Counted from the stretch's first letter, positions 52,256 to 61,972 are shown. The stretch: 64,000 nt of DNA from Nitrospira sp. (GCA_024998565.1 JACOEM010000002.1:1-64000); one strand, 5' to 3'. Program-made: numbers and translations. Notes: generated from the letters alone by a model not told the origin.

Positions 52256-53266
52256 ATGACATCAGCTCTGGCAAATCCCTGCGACAACGAAGAAGTGCTG
52301 GCACCTCAGATCGCTACATTCTGGCGGCGGATTGGAGCCTCTGTAGCGGACGCACTCCTGCTTGGAGCGATTGGAGCTTGTCTTGGTTTCCTGTGGTTCG
52401 ATCAGTTGGCGGCACTCGGACGAACGGGTCGATTCATTGGAGGTGCCATTGCATTGGTGTATTTCGGCACGTTGAACAGCCAAATTGGACAGGGGCAGAC
52501 TCTCGGCAAACGTCTCCTGAAGATCCAAGTCACAGATGCTAAGGGCGCGCTGATTAGCCTACCGCGGTCAGCTTTCCGTGCGACGATCTTATTGTTGCCA
52601 GTAGCGCTCAATGGAATGCCCGTGCCTGCGGGGGAACATGAGCAACTTTGGGGCATTGCGCTCAGTATCTTGATTTTTGGTGTCAGTGTGGCAGGCGTGT
52701 ATCTCTACTGCTGTAATCGACGAACAAGACAATCCATTCACGACTTAGCGGTCGGAACATTTGTGAGGAATGCGGAGAATACTTCAGAGATTCATGAAGA
52801 GATTTGGAATCCCCATTTTGCAATTGCTGGAGGGCTTTGTCTTGCAGTGCTTGGAGTAGTGTTGATGCCTTACACTTCTGAGCAGCCTGAGTTCATGAAA
52901 CAGTTGGTTGAGGTACGACGGGTGGTTCAGTCTGCAGTGCCGGATGCCGATGTTTCCGTGCAGGGGGGCACAACCAAGGCCAGCGCATCAACGATTGGGC
53001 AGACCGCTACTTCAAGGATTGTTATCGGCGTGTCCATGTGGGTAAAACCAGAAAATTTCGAGATAGTTGCGGATCAAATTGCCATGGCGATGTTCAAGTC
53101 TTTGTCCGGCGTTCGTGATGTTGGGCAGGTGTCGATAGTGATTTCCTATGGCTACGACATCATGATCTCACATGTACGAACAACAAAGGCGTTCGTGCAT
53201 TCTCCTGGGGAATGGTTGAAGCGACTTAGGATCGACGAGCCAACGAGTGCCGCGCCGCAAGTATAA
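52256..53266 (+). CDS. RDD-family membrane protein with C-terminal cation-efflux-like domain
   Basis: A 336-residue protein. Residues 18-165 are an RDD domain with three membrane helices (FWRRIGASVADALLLGAIG, the GQTLGKRLLKIQVTDAKG motif, and RQSIHDLAVGTFV). A further helix (AIAGGLCLAVLGVVLM) leads to a soluble alpha/beta domain (VRRVVQSAVPDADVSVQGG... VSMWVKPENFEIVADQIAMAMFKSL) like the dimer domain of cation efflux proteins. Base composition is lower in GC than the neighbours. Role unknown, perhaps ion homeostasis. Confidence 0.65.
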   Translation: MTSALANPCDNEEVLAPQIATFWRRIGASVADALLLGAIGACLGFLWFDQLAALGRTGRFIGGAIALVYFGTLNSQIGQGQTLGKRLLKIQVTDAKGALISLPRSAFRATILLLPVALNGMPVPAGEHEQLWGIALSILIFGVSVAGVYLYCCNRRTRQSIHDLAVGTFVRNAENTSEIHEEIWNPHFAIAGGLCLAVLGVVLMPYTSEQPEFMKQLVEVRRVVQSAVPDADVSVQGGTTKASASTIGQTATSRIVIGVSMWVKPENFEIVADQIAMAMFKSLSGVRDVGQVSIVISYGYDIMISHVRTTKAFVHSPGEWLKRLRIDEPTSAAPQV

Positions 53267-53379
53267 TCGTCGATGGCTAATGACGATGGTGTCGAGTGGG
53301 ATAGGAACTTCGAGGATCGGCGCTTCTTCCGAGCAACAAGCTATATTCCATCGGTTCTTCACTCCGGCTACCAGTCCAA

Positions 53380-53796
53380 TCAGGATCTCCGTTTAAGTTG
53401 TTGAAGGCAGGCAGTGACGGAGAGGATGTCGACCGATTCGACGTGATGAAGGTTGAGGAGATCGTCGTCGCCGCTCACGAGCCATCGGACGCCGACCGCC
53501 ACCGCGCAGGCAATGAACTTGGCATCGTCCGGGTCGCGTAAGTCGGGAATGTTCGTTGGGACCGCAGTCACCGTTTCAATGAAGGGGATCAGCTCTTCTT
53601 CCAGTAGCCCTCGTATTTCGGTATTCGTCAGCATGAATTTTGGATAGGCGAGGACGCGGATATATTCGTCGAGGATAGGAGCGGATACGACAGGGCGAAG
53701 CCGGCCGGATTGCCAGGCAGAAATAAGTCGTGATGGGGGCCCAGAGAATAACAATGCCGAGACGACGACATTCGTGTCGAGAACGGCTCGGATCAC
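53380..53796 (-). CDS. PIN-domain toxin (COG1569 type)
   Basis: A 138-residue PIN nuclease. The acidic residues are D7 in VLDTNVVVSALLFSG, E44 in ILDEYIRVL, D88/D90 in RDPDDAKFI and D109-111 in SGDDDLL. It likely cuts RNA as the toxin of the pair with the AbrB-type protein encoded just upstream on the same strand, whose stop overlaps this start by four bases. Confidence 0.88.
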   Translation of the reverse strand: MIRAVLDTNVVVSALLFSGPPSRLISAWQSGRLRPVVSAPILDEYIRVLAYPKFMLTNTEIRGLLEEELIPFIETVTAVPTNIPDLRDPDDAKFIACAVAVGVRWLVSGDDDLLNLHHVESVDILSVTACLQQLKRRS

Positions 53797-54035
53797 CGGC
53801 GGCGACGTCCTCTCGCCCAGGCAATGGCGCGATCCACGTCTTTCATCTCAATCCCGAGCTCTTTGATTTTCTGGCGAACCGCTGTGAGGCGCGAGCCCGG
53901 TTCTGCCATGGTTACCGGCTTCAGTATCAGGACTCCGCCCTTGGCCGTGACATCAAAATAGTCGGTTTCAGGAATCTCCTGCAACGCCTTCTTGGGCAAT
54001 GTCACCTGATTCTTCGATGTTTTCTTTGTCAACAT
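53793..54035 (-). CDS. AbrB/MazE-type antitoxin
   Basis: An 80-residue protein with a SpoVT-AbrB DNA-binding fold (SKNQVTLPKKALQEIPETDYFDVTAKGGVLILKPV) and a basic helical tail (VDRAIAWARGRRRR) that should hold the PIN toxin. It probably represses its own operon through the inverted repeat at 54055-54069. Confidence 0.87.
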   Translation of the reverse strand: MLTKKTSKNQVTLPKKALQEIPETDYFDVTAKGGVLILKPVTMAEPGSRLTAVRQKIKELGIEMKDVDRAIAWARGRRRR

Positions 54036-54054
54036 GGGGGACCCTCACTACAAA

Positions 54055-54069
54055 GTAAGGATATCTTAC
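54055..54069 (-). promoter_or_regulatory. Inverted repeat GTAAG-N5-CTTAC, likely antitoxin operator
   Basis: A perfect 5-bp inverted repeat with a 5-base spacer, 20 bases upstream of the antitoxin start. AbrB-type antitoxins bind such repeats. Confidence 0.5.
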
Positions 54070-54104
54070 ATCCTGGTATCCTGGCAAGGAGGCTCTTCTT
54101 CCTC

Positions 54105-54965
54105 CTAGACGTCATTCTCCGTGAGGCAGCGACCGAGTCCCTGCTGTTCGGCGAGGTGATAGGCATAGTGCAGGGCCGCCAGGTTCGCAACCCGTTCTTC
54201 AGCTTCGTCGCGACTCTCTGAATAGATGATCTGCAGTCCGAATCTGGCCGTCAGGGAATCCAGAAAGTCCACGAGGCCGTTTCGGTGATACTGGCCGAGC
54301 CGCCCTCCGCCGCGGTTGTACTGGATGGTCCCTTCGATCAGCAGAAAGCGATGGGGAAAAGCGCGGAGAGGTTCGAGCTCACGGAGAAAGCGCGGGCGAT
54401 TGTCGGACGGGTTGGAGAAGATGGTGTCGAACTCCTCTACGCGACGGCGTTCTACGCAGAAAATAGCCGGGGCTTCCGCAATCGCATAGTCACCGGCCGG
54501 CAGCGTCTGTGTGATCGTTCCGGCGATGCGCACGAGTCCCTTGAATTCGTAGGGCTGCTGTTCGCGGCTGTCGACCAGCATATGGATGGCCGGCACCATG
54601 ATTTTGGGATGACTGAACCGGGTGACGTTCAGCATCGTTTGCGGCCCGCGCAGTTCCTGGCGCGGTCGCGGAGCGGCTTGCGGGCGGGGTGCCGGTGAGG
54701 GGCGTGGAGGTGGTGTTGGCGATGAGGGATGTTGTCTGCCGGCGTCGTACCGGGCACGGGCTGCCGGGTCGCTGAGGGTCTGATAGGCCTGGTTGATCAG
54801 CTGCGTGCGGGCCTCGGCTTTCCGATGCAGGGTCGGCGAATGCACGAAGCGATCGGGATGCCAGACCTGCATATGTTCATGCCAGGCTCGCTTGATCTCC
54901 GCGTCTGATGCGCCGGGAGAGAGTTCCAGGATGGCGTAGTAATTCGTGGTCCGTTCGTCCCGCAT
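54105..54965 (-). CDS. DnaJ J-domain fused to an ERCC4-type nuclease domain
   Basis: A 286-residue protein. Residues 7-75 form a J domain with HPD at 36-38 (YYAILELSPGASDAEIKRAWHEHMQVWHPDRF). A Pro/Ser linker follows (78-108). From residue 128 an ERCC4 nuclease fold appears: VDSREQQPYEF with D132, R134 and E135, then GDY at 159 and VERRR at 171-175, where XPF-type nucleases have ERKxxxD. The Lys of that motif is Arg here. A J domain could recruit DnaK to a nuclease; the combination is unusual. No ribosome site is decisive for the start. Confidence 0.82.
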   Translation of the reverse strand: MRDERTTNYYAILELSPGASDAEIKRAWHEHMQVWHPDRFVHSPTLHRKAEARTQLINQAYQTLSDPAARARYDAGRQHPSSPTPPPRPSPAPRPQAAPRPRQELRGPQTMLNVTRFSHPKIMVPAIHMLVDSREQQPYEFKGLVRIAGTITQTLPAGDYAIAEAPAIFCVERRRVEEFDTIFSNPSDNRPRFLRELEPLRAFPHRFLLIEGTIQYNRGGGRLGQYHRNGLVDFLDSLTARFGLQIIYSESRDEAEERVANLAALHYAYHLAEQQGLGRCLTENDV

Positions 54966-55163
54966 ATGGTGTCCTAATCAATGTGATGAAGTGTAGCGGA
55001 GTGCGACAGGGGAGTGCTAGCCCGGATGATCGAGGCCGGCATGAGTCGGTGAATGAATTCAGCGCGCGCAATGCGGGTTCGTCATTGTGGGAAACTTGTC
55101 CGCGGTGTATCGTAGGTCAGGGCCAGGTTATTCCTGCTGTACATTCCATCGGAGGCGATGCTC

Positions 55164-56183
55164 ATGATTCTGGTTACCGGCGGTGCCGGCTATATCGGTT
55201 CACACACCTGTGTGGAACTGCTCAACGCCGGCTGTGCGGTCACGGTTTTTGACAATTTTTCCAACAGCCATCCTGAAGCGTTGGCTCGTGTGGAGCGGAT
55301 TACCGGAAAATCTCTTCGCGTGATACGCGGCGATTGCCGGGATCGCGCGGCCCTGGTAGCGGCCTTGCGTGAAACCGGGGCGACGGCAGTCATTCATTTT
55401 GCCGGTCTGAAGGCGGTGGGGGAGTCGGTGCAGCAGCCCATGGCCTACTATGACAACAATGTCGTCGGGTCATTGCGACTCTTGGAAGCCATGCGGGAGT
55501 GCGGTGTGCAGCGGCTGGTGTTCAGCTCCTCTGCCACAGTCTACGGCGATCCGCAACGGCTCCCGCTTACGGAGGACCATCCGTTGTCGGCTACGAATCC
55601 CTACGGCAGAACGAAGCTCATGGTTGAGGAGATCCTGCGCGATCTCCAGCAGAGTGATGCCTCCTGGCGAATCTGCATTCTCCGCTATTTTAATCCTGTC
55701 GGGGCGCATGCCAGCGGACTGATCGGAGAGGATCCTCAGGGGACGCCGAACAATCTCCTGCCGTTCGTGGCGCAGGTGGCGGTGGGCCGGCGGGAATGTT
55801 TGAACGTGTGGGGTAACGATTATTCGACGCCGGACGGCACCGGAGTGCGAGATTATATTCATGTGGTGGACCTGGCACTGGGCCACCTCAAGGCGCTGGA
55901 AACGCTCGATCGGCTGGAACGCCCGGGAGAATGTTTGACGGTGAATCTCGGGACGGGGAACGGATACAGCGTGTTGGAGATCGTGCGGGCGTTTGAAGCC
56001 GCAAGTGGAAAGCCGGTTCCTTACAAAGTCGCTCCCCGTAGGCCCGGCGACGTGGCGTCCTGTTATGCCGATCCCAAGTACGCCTTGCACTCCTTAGGGT
56101 GGCGGGCCGCTCGCGGATTGAATGAGATGTGTGCCGATGCCTGGCGTTGGCAACGCACGAATCCAAAAGGGTATGCGGGCTGA
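55164..56183 (+). CDS. galE: UDP-glucose 4-epimerase
   Basis: A 339-residue SDR enzyme that interconverts UDP-glucose and UDP-galactose. The NAD loop is VTGGAGYIGSH at residues 4-14, the catalytic block SSSATVYG with NPYGRTKLMVE (Y-x3-K) and the typical GTPNNLLPFVAQVAVGRRECLNVWGNDY follow. ATG 55164 lies eight bases after GGAGG; ATG 55158 is too close to it. It supplies sugar nucleotides for surface glycans. Confidence 0.95.
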   Translation: MILVTGGAGYIGSHTCVELLNAGCAVTVFDNFSNSHPEALARVERITGKSLRVIRGDCRDRAALVAALRETGATAVIHFAGLKAVGESVQQPMAYYDNNVVGSLRLLEAMRECGVQRLVFSSSATVYGDPQRLPLTEDHPLSATNPYGRTKLMVEEILRDLQQSDASWRICILRYFNPVGAHASGLIGEDPQGTPNNLLPFVAQVAVGRRECLNVWGNDYSTPDGTGVRDYIHVVDLALGHLKALETLDRLERPGECLTVNLGTGNGYSVLEIVRAFEAASGKPVPYKVAPRRPGDVASCYADPKYALHSLGWRAARGLNEMCADAWRWQRTNPKGYAG

Positions 56184-56224
56184 GTGCCCAACGGTCTCTG
56201 CCCGGTGAAGTGGATGATCTTCGG

Positions 56225-57496
56225 ATGAAAGCGATCGACCCACAGAGCGAAACAGCGTCCTCTGTTCGGGGCGTGAGAATACTGCGTCAGATGGCCCGTT
56301 TCATCGGATCGGGCCACCTCATCATCCTGTCCCGGTTTGCGTCATGGGCAATCGGTGTGGGGACTCTCGCTGGCGCGCTGTTCTTCGTGCCGGTGACGCA
56401 GGCAAATCATCAAGGACATAGCAGTCACACCGATGGCGATAGTCCTGTCACGGCGGGAGCGGGGTACTCGATTCCGGGCGCCTCCTTTCAGATTTTCTTG
56501 GCACAAGGAAGCGATTCTGAAGAAGGGATCGGGTTGACTCAGGCAGACAGGAGCGCCGCGGTAGAAACGGTGAGAGAGGCGTTGGCCGTCCTCTTGCAGC
56601 ATCGGGCCGATTATCCGCGTGTGGATGAAAGCTTGAAGAAAGAGGCGCTGGCCAGGGTCGTAATTGAGACGACCGTGGTGAACGACGAAGGCAAAGCCTT
56701 TCCGTTCCTGGTCACCCGAACCAAAGAGCCAGGGCGAGTCATCCTGCTGGTCAGCGCCTCCATGCTGAAGGAGCAGGGCTATCTGCATCACCCGAATAGG
56801 CTGGCTCCGGTGCTCGCGAGAGAATTTCAATGGGTGGCCAGCAAGGCGGACACCGCGCCGAAACCTAAAACGGTATCAGGTGAACGAATGTTGAAGGCGG
56901 CGCCGATCCGCCCGGACCAGGACATTGCCGCCTTGCCGGGGGAGGAGCGGGTACGTATCCTCCAGCAACTGTTCGACACCTACTTGCGAACGCTGGATGA
57001 TCAGAGAAGCCTCGCCGGCCAGTCTTACTATGAAGTCGGCAGCACTGCACTGGTCGCGCCGACTCATCCGGATTCGACGACCAAGCTCTACGAGATTCGT
57101 ATTCGTGAGGCCTTGCTGCACATCGTCCGGGAACCGTTTTTCTGGGAACGTACGCCGAAGGCAGTCAGAAGCCTGCTGAATGGGAAGGTGTGGAATGTCG
57201 CGTTCGTAAAAATCGATCAACGGGATTGGGCCACTCGGACCAGGGTACTCCCCGAGGAGAAGGCGGTCATAGTAGGAGCGCACGAGCAACGCGTTCAACC
57301 GGCCGCAATTTTGGTGAATACCTACCGAACGGCCGCGACAGACGACCCGTTTTACCCGTATACGCAGGGGTTGCCTATGGGCTCACTCTCGGCAGACCAG
57401 CTGGCGCGCGTGATCGCCTTGGAGATTCAGCACAATATTCAGGAGAAGTCGATGACGGGCCACGTGGCGCAGGATGAATTGACGGCCCCCAAATAG
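56225..57496 (+). CDS. Exported hypothetical protein
   Basis: About 423 residues. A hydrophobic segment (WAIGVGTLAGALFFVPVTQA) lies near residues 42-61 and is followed by a His-rich stretch (NHQGHSSHTDGD). The mature part is soluble with mixed helices and strands; no motif is recognised. The start is uncertain: ATG 56225 or ATG 56291, and neither has a good ribosome site. It follows galE by 41 bases. Confidence 0.55.
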   Translation: MKAIDPQSETASSVRGVRILRQMARFIGSGHLIILSRFASWAIGVGTLAGALFFVPVTQANHQGHSSHTDGDSPVTAGAGYSIPGASFQIFLAQGSDSEEGIGLTQADRSAAVETVREALAVLLQHRADYPRVDESLKKEALARVVIETTVVNDEGKAFPFLVTRTKEPGRVILLVSASMLKEQGYLHHPNRLAPVLAREFQWVASKADTAPKPKTVSGERMLKAAPIRPDQDIAALPGEERVRILQQLFDTYLRTLDDQRSLAGQSYYEVGSTALVAPTHPDSTTKLYEIRIREALLHIVREPFFWERTPKAVRSLLNGKVWNVAFVKIDQRDWATRTRVLPEEKAVIVGAHEQRVQPAAILVNTYRTAATDDPFYPYTQGLPMGSLSADQLARVIALEIQHNIQEKSMTGHVAQDELTAPK

Positions 57497-58127
57497 GGAT
57501 GGAGTGAAACGAGTGATTGAGTATCGTACCGTAATCGACTGGCCCAGCGTCTCATTGCTTCCGCTTGACCCATCGCTCCCGCTTGTCGCACCACGCCCGC
57601 TCTGTCCATCCCAAGCGTCCCATCCTACTGCAACGAATCTTCCTGTCTGACCGGTTTGGGGCGGCCTGGTCGGCGCGAATCGATCAATAAGTAGGATGTA
57701 CTGGCATGCATACGTAGTGCAAAATTGCATATGCGTAGTGGTTTGTTCTACGTATGGGGCAGCCGCAGTATTTTTGCGCATATTCCAGAGAGCTTTTCTT
57801 GACCTCCGTGAAGTCTGCGTGTAGGTTTCCCCCCTGATTTTTGTGAGAGTGCGTTGCGGGATCGTCATGTACCGGCCACGCGCGGTGTGGACGAAGCCCT
57901 GTCGCCCCTGCCTGGCTCAACGTATTATCCGGACGGCATCGCGCGACGTTGACCGGTCTGTGTCTTGCGGGATCAGGTCCGCATGGCACCGCTCCTACGC
58001 AACATGCATTGCGGCTGTGTCACCATGGGCAGGTCCGGACCCTCAACCTCGAAGTGAAACTTCGACGTATGACGGGGCGCCGCCCGGGCTGGCCAAGACG
58101 GATCTGCTGCTCAATTGAGGAGGAAAA
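57497..58127. other. Intergenic region with an inverted repeat
   Basis: About 630 bases with no gene I can support. CATACGTAG (57709-57717) and CTACGTATG (57748-57756) form a perfect 9-bp inverted repeat, with GCATATGCGTAGTG between. This may be an operator for the gene at 58128. The rest is unremarkable. Confidence 0.4.
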
Positions 58128-59201
58128 ATGTCCCGTTTTGTGTCTGCGCTGTGCGGGGCAGTGCTTGCGCTTCTGGCCGTTCTGCCGGGGAATGCGGCGA
58201 CAGCACCGTCATCGGGCTCAAGTCGGGAGCCGATGCGGATCATGCACTTCGTCCTGACCGGGACAGTCCCGCTCGAGCGTGCGCGCGAGTATGTGAAGCA
58301 GGCTCAGGCGGCCGGTTTCACAGCGATGCAGGTGGTGCTCACCGATGGCGTGCGGCTCGATCATGCCCCGTGGAAACCCGTGAAGGGCGCGTGGACCAAA
58401 GCCGAGTTTCTCTCCTGGGCCGCCTATGCGCGTGCGCATGGATTGGACGTGATTCCCGAGGTCAAACTCCTGACACATCAGGAGCAGTTCTTTCAGAAGC
58501 ATTATCCCGGTTTGATGTTCAATGCCGTGTCCTACGATCCGCGCAAGGAAGGGGTCTATCAGGCTGTGTTTCAGCTGCTCGACGAACTCATCGACGCCCT
58601 GCATCCCCGGGCGATCCATATCGGCCACGACGAAGCATTCGGATGGACGGTGGGCCAGGTGGCGAAATGGCTGAAGTTCGGTGAGGTCATGGTCCCGGCG
58701 GATCTCTTTGCCCGGGATGTCGAACGCATTCACGGTTACCTGACTCAAAAGGGAGTGGAGACCTGGATGTGGGCCGACATGCTGCTCGATCCGGGGGAGT
58801 TCCCCGGCGCCTCGTCCAAGCATCTGCATGGGATGGCGGCCGGGTATGGGAAAGTTCTTCGCAATCGGCTTCCACGGGATATCGTAATGTGTGACTGGCA
58901 CTACGGCGACGAGCAGGGGAGTTTTCCCTCGATGGCCGTGATGCAGAGCGAAGGGTTTCGCGTCATCGGCGCCACCTGGAAACGGGAGGAGACCATGCGC
59001 AATTTCAGCCGCTATGCATTGTCCCGGCACGCCTATGGTTTGATGGCGACGACTTGGTTCCACGTGCAACGGAACGACCGGGACTTGGTCGACTGGATCA
59101 TTCACTCGTCCGGTTTGTTGTTCCGCAATCCCGATGCGGCGGTGCCGCCGAGACCTGCTTCGGCTGCCTCGCCGGAGGGACATGGCTGGATGTCCCCATA
59201 A
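58128..59201 (+). CDS. Glycoside hydrolase family 20-like exported protein
   Basis: A 357-residue protein with a signal peptide (MSRFVSALCGAVLALLAVLPGNAATA). The TIM-barrel core shows the GH20 catalytic pair in IHIGHDEAFGW, preceded by LDVIPEVKLLTH and followed by ETWMWADMLLDPGEFP. GH20 enzymes remove N-acetylhexosamines. The N-terminal GH20b domain is missing, so it is shorter than common hexosaminidases. It might turn over peptidoglycan or a surface glycan. Confidence 0.8.
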   Translation: MSRFVSALCGAVLALLAVLPGNAATAPSSGSSREPMRIMHFVLTGTVPLERAREYVKQAQAAGFTAMQVVLTDGVRLDHAPWKPVKGAWTKAEFLSWAAYARAHGLDVIPEVKLLTHQEQFFQKHYPGLMFNAVSYDPRKEGVYQAVFQLLDELIDALHPRAIHIGHDEAFGWTVGQVAKWLKFGEVMVPADLFARDVERIHGYLTQKGVETWMWADMLLDPGEFPGASSKHLHGMAAGYGKVLRNRLPRDIVMCDWHYGDEQGSFPSMAVMQSEGFRVIGATWKREETMRNFSRYALSRHAYGLMATTWFHVQRNDRDLVDWIIHSSGLLFRNPDAAVPPRPASAASPEGHGWMSP

Positions 59202-59274
59202 CGGCGGAAGCGCTTGCGCTTGAATGGGATCGTCAGGGCCCGGCGAGAGGAGAACGCCTTCCGGTTCCGCTGTG

Positions 59275-59982
59275 TCATGGCAAGTCAGACTGGAGGCTGA
59301 TCTGTTTCGGCTGCCCTGCCTTGGCCAACTGCACATTCACGGTTACGACTCCCTCATTGAGATTACGATAGGGGTAGGCTGGAGTGATGAGAGGGAGGGC
59401 GTCGGCTTGTTCTTGCGTGGTCACGAGGGTGAGCGCCGGGACATACCGGCCTGACGCGACTTTGACCCCGATCAGCTTCGCACCCGGTTCGACCACCACG
59501 CGGTCGCCGAGTTCGGTGCGAAACACCAGGGCCTGCATACCCACAAACGTATCGTCTCCGATCCTGGCCGGCCCGTGTATTTGCGACTGATGCGCCAAAG
59601 AGACGCGTTTCCCGATATAAACCGAGTAGCTTTTCCCCCCGACCTGCACTTCATTCTCCGGCAACTCATGGTCTCCTTCGAACGTCTCCAACCCATGGAT
59701 GACGACCCCGTCCTGCACGTTACTGTGATCCCCCAGATAAATGTTCTGTCCTTCATCGGCCCGGACCGAGGCGCCCGGCGCGATGAAGATCAGTTCGCCG
59801 ACGGTGACGGATCCGATCACTGCTGCCAGGGGATGAATGCGTGCTGATGCGGCAATCGTCGGCACAGTCACGTGAGGATTGAAGGCGGTGGGAACGTTGG
59901 GGGCCACCCAGCCGACCAGCGCGATGCCGAGGAGGAGCAGGTTCAGGCTCAGGCTGGCGGAGAGGGCGATGGAGCGAGTCAT
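59275..59982 (-). CDS. Exported gamma-class carbonic anhydrase (Cam type)
   Basis: A 235-residue left-handed beta-helix enzyme. The zinc ligands are H96 in VVIHGLE, H131 in LAHQS and H136 in IHGP. R74, D76, E77, Q90 and E99 line up with the catalytic residues of the Methanosarcina Cam enzyme, including the acidic loop Glu (ETFEGDHELPENE). The N-terminus (SLSLNLLLLGIALVGWVA) is a signal or anchor. It would speed CO2/bicarbonate exchange in the periplasm, feeding carbon fixation. ATG 59982 has GGAG upstream. Confidence 0.92.
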   Translation of the reverse strand: MTRSIALSASLSLNLLLLGIALVGWVAPNVPTAFNPHVTVPTIAASARIHPLAAVIGSVTVGELIFIAPGASVRADEGQNIYLGDHSNVQDGVVIHGLETFEGDHELPENEVQVGGKSYSVYIGKRVSLAHQSQIHGPARIGDDTFVGMQALVFRTELGDRVVVEPGAKLIGVKVASGRYVPALTLVTTQEQADALPLITPAYPYRNLNEGVVTVNVQLAKAGQPKQISLQSDLP

Positions 59983-60238
59983 GAAGCATTCTCCGAGTGA
60001 ATGGGGAGCGCCCACCGTTCGATCCGGGCGCGGGTTTGCCTCGGTTACCTTTCGGCGGTTGGGGACTCAAACTTAAGGTCGAGGCCTAGGCCGGCCTCGC
60101 CGGAATGAGAAGCGGGAGTGGACCGGACCGGCCTGGAACACGTAGAATGCGCCTCCGCGGTGCTCACCCCCTCCGGTCGTGAGGGCGTTGGAACCGGCGG
60201 GGCCGAACTAACAGTGTGATGACTAGGAAGGGATCGTC

Positions 60239-61330
60239 ATGAGCGTGAAATGTGGAATCGTCGGGTTGCCGAACGTGGGCAAATCCACCCTGTTCAATGC
60301 GCTGACCAAGTCGGGGATCGCAGCGGAGAACTATCCGTTCTGCACCATCGAACCGAATATCGGCATCGTGGAAGTGCCGGATGCACGGATGCAGGCGCTG
60401 GCCGATATCGTCAAGCCGCAGCGGATGCAGTATGCGACGACCGAATTCGTGGATATCGCGGGTCTGGTGGCCGGCGCGTCGAAAGGTGAAGGCCTGGGGA
60501 ACCAGTTTTTGGCCAATATTCGCGAGACCGACGGAATTGTGAACGTCGTGCGCTGTTTTGAAGATGACAACGTTGTCCACGTGGCAGGGAAGGTCGATCC
60601 GATTTCCGACATTGCGACCATCGTGACGGAACTCGCGCTCGCCGACCTCACGACGGTGGAGAAGGCGCAGGAGCGGAACGTGAAGCTCGTTCGTTCCGGC
60701 GACAAAGACGCCGCGAAACTGGGGGAATTGCTGGTGCAGGTGGCCGCCTGTTTGAACGAAGGCAAGCCGGCCCGCACCCTGAAACTCGACCCGGCGCAGC
60801 GCGCCTTGTTGAAGCCCTTGTGCCTGCTGACGATGAAACCTGTGATGTATGTGGCCAACGTGGCTGAAAAGGGATTTGCCGATAATCCGCTGCTGACGCG
60901 GGTGGAAGAATATGCTGCGCAGGAAGGGGCGCCGGTGGTGGCGATTTGCGCGGCCCTGGAATCTGAAATTGCGGTGCTCTCCGATGAGGAAAAACAGGAA
61001 TTCCTCGTCGATATCGGGATGAAGGAGCCGGGCCTGAATCGTCTGATTCGCGCGGCCTATCAGCTGCTGGGATTGCAAACCTACTTTACCGCCGGCGTGA
61101 AAGAAGTTCGCGCCTGGACGATTCACATCGGCGATACCGCACCCCAGGCCGCCGGCGTGATTCACGGCGACTTCGAGAAAGGCTTCATTCGCGCCGAGGT
61201 GATCGGCTACAACGACTTCATCGCCTGCAAAGGCGAAGCGGGGGCGAAGGAAAAAGGGAAGATGCGACTGGAAGGGAAGGAGTACGTGGTGCAGGACGGC
61301 GACGTGATGCACTTCCGTTTCAACGTCTAG
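60239..61330 (+). CDS. ychF: Ribosome-associated ATPase YchF (OBG family)
   Basis: A 363-residue P-loop protein: G1 GLPNVGKST at 9-17, G3 DIAGLV, and the family TGS domain at the C-terminus ([39 protein letters not shown]). YchF prefers ATP to GTP and acts in translation and stress response. Length and all motifs are normal. Confidence 0.97.
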   Translation: MSVKCGIVGLPNVGKSTLFNALTKSGIAAENYPFCTIEPNIGIVEVPDARMQALADIVKPQRMQYATTEFVDIAGLVAGASKGEGLGNQFLANIRETDGIVNVVRCFEDDNVVHVAGKVDPISDIATIVTELALADLTTVEKAQERNVKLVRSGDKDAAKLGELLVQVAACLNEGKPARTLKLDPAQRALLKPLCLLTMKPVMYVANVAEKGFADNPLLTRVEEYAAQEGAPVVAICAALESEIAVLSDEEKQEFLVDIGMKEPGLNRLIRAAYQLLGLQTYFTAGVKEVRAWTIHIGDTAPQAAGVIHGDFEKGFIRAEVIGYNDFIACKGEAGAKEKGKMRLEGKEYVVQDGDVMHFRFNV

Positions 61331-61388
61331 CGGCCACTCAGGTACCCTGTTACAGGGCGGCGGTTTGTCGCCTGATCGGAGATCTCTG

Positions 61389-61844
61389 ATGAACGAACAA
61401 GACACACAGCGAGCCGTAGCGATTCTCAACAGAATTATGGAACATGAGTTGGCCGGCGTAGTTCGGTACACGCACTACGCGCTGATGGTCTACGGGTACA
61501 ACCGTATCCCGATTGTGTCCTGGCTGAAGGGCAATGCGGATGAGAGTCTGGCCCATGCCCACAAAGCCGGTGAGCTGGTGACTCTATTGGGCGGCCATCC
61601 TTCGTTGAAGATCGGTACCCTGCTCGAAACGGAGAAGCATGATGTGGGGGATATTCTGCGGGAGAGTCTGGAGCACGAGAAAGCCGCCGTTGCCTCATAT
61701 TACGAATTGCTGAAACTGAGTGAGGGCAAGTCCGTGTTGTTGGAAGAGTATGCCCGTGAGATGATCGTCGGGGAAGAACTGCATCTGGACGAAGTGAATA
61801 AGATGCTCCGCAAGTCGGGCGATGTGCAGGCCTTCAAGTCCTAA
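61389..61844 (+). CDS. Bacterioferritin-like protein
   Basis: A 151-residue four-helix bundle. The diiron ligands are in MEHELAGVVRYTHY, ADESLAHAHKAGE, LEHEKAAVASYYE and GEELHLDEVNKML. No haem-ligand Met at the expected place near residue 52 is evident, so it may be a ferritin-like ferroxidase without haem. It stores or oxidises iron in the cytosol. GGAG lies before ATG 61389, and a terminator follows. Confidence 0.88.
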   Translation: MNEQDTQRAVAILNRIMEHELAGVVRYTHYALMVYGYNRIPIVSWLKGNADESLAHAHKAGELVTLLGGHPSLKIGTLLETEKHDVGDILRESLEHEKAAVASYYELLKLSEGKSVLLEEYAREMIVGEELHLDEVNKMLRKSGDVQAFKS

Positions 61845-61870
61845 CTATTCACGCTGCCTGACGGCACAGG

Positions 61871-61899
61871 CCTGGTCCGGAGTTCCGGACCAGGTTTTC
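61871..61899 (+). terminator. Rho-independent terminator after the bacterioferritin gene
   Basis: A perfect 10-bp stem (CCTGGTCCGG with its inverse), AGTT loop and a short TTTT tail. Confidence 0.85.
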
Positions 61900-61972
61900 G
61901 TCATGATCCACTACGCCGATTGCTGCTGCGCATTGAAGCCGGCCACTCACCGTCACCCATGACCCTGCCTTC

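Noticed and set aside
60164-61471. Open frame of 435 codons on the minus strand
   Set aside because: Antisense to ychF, which has all motifs of its family.
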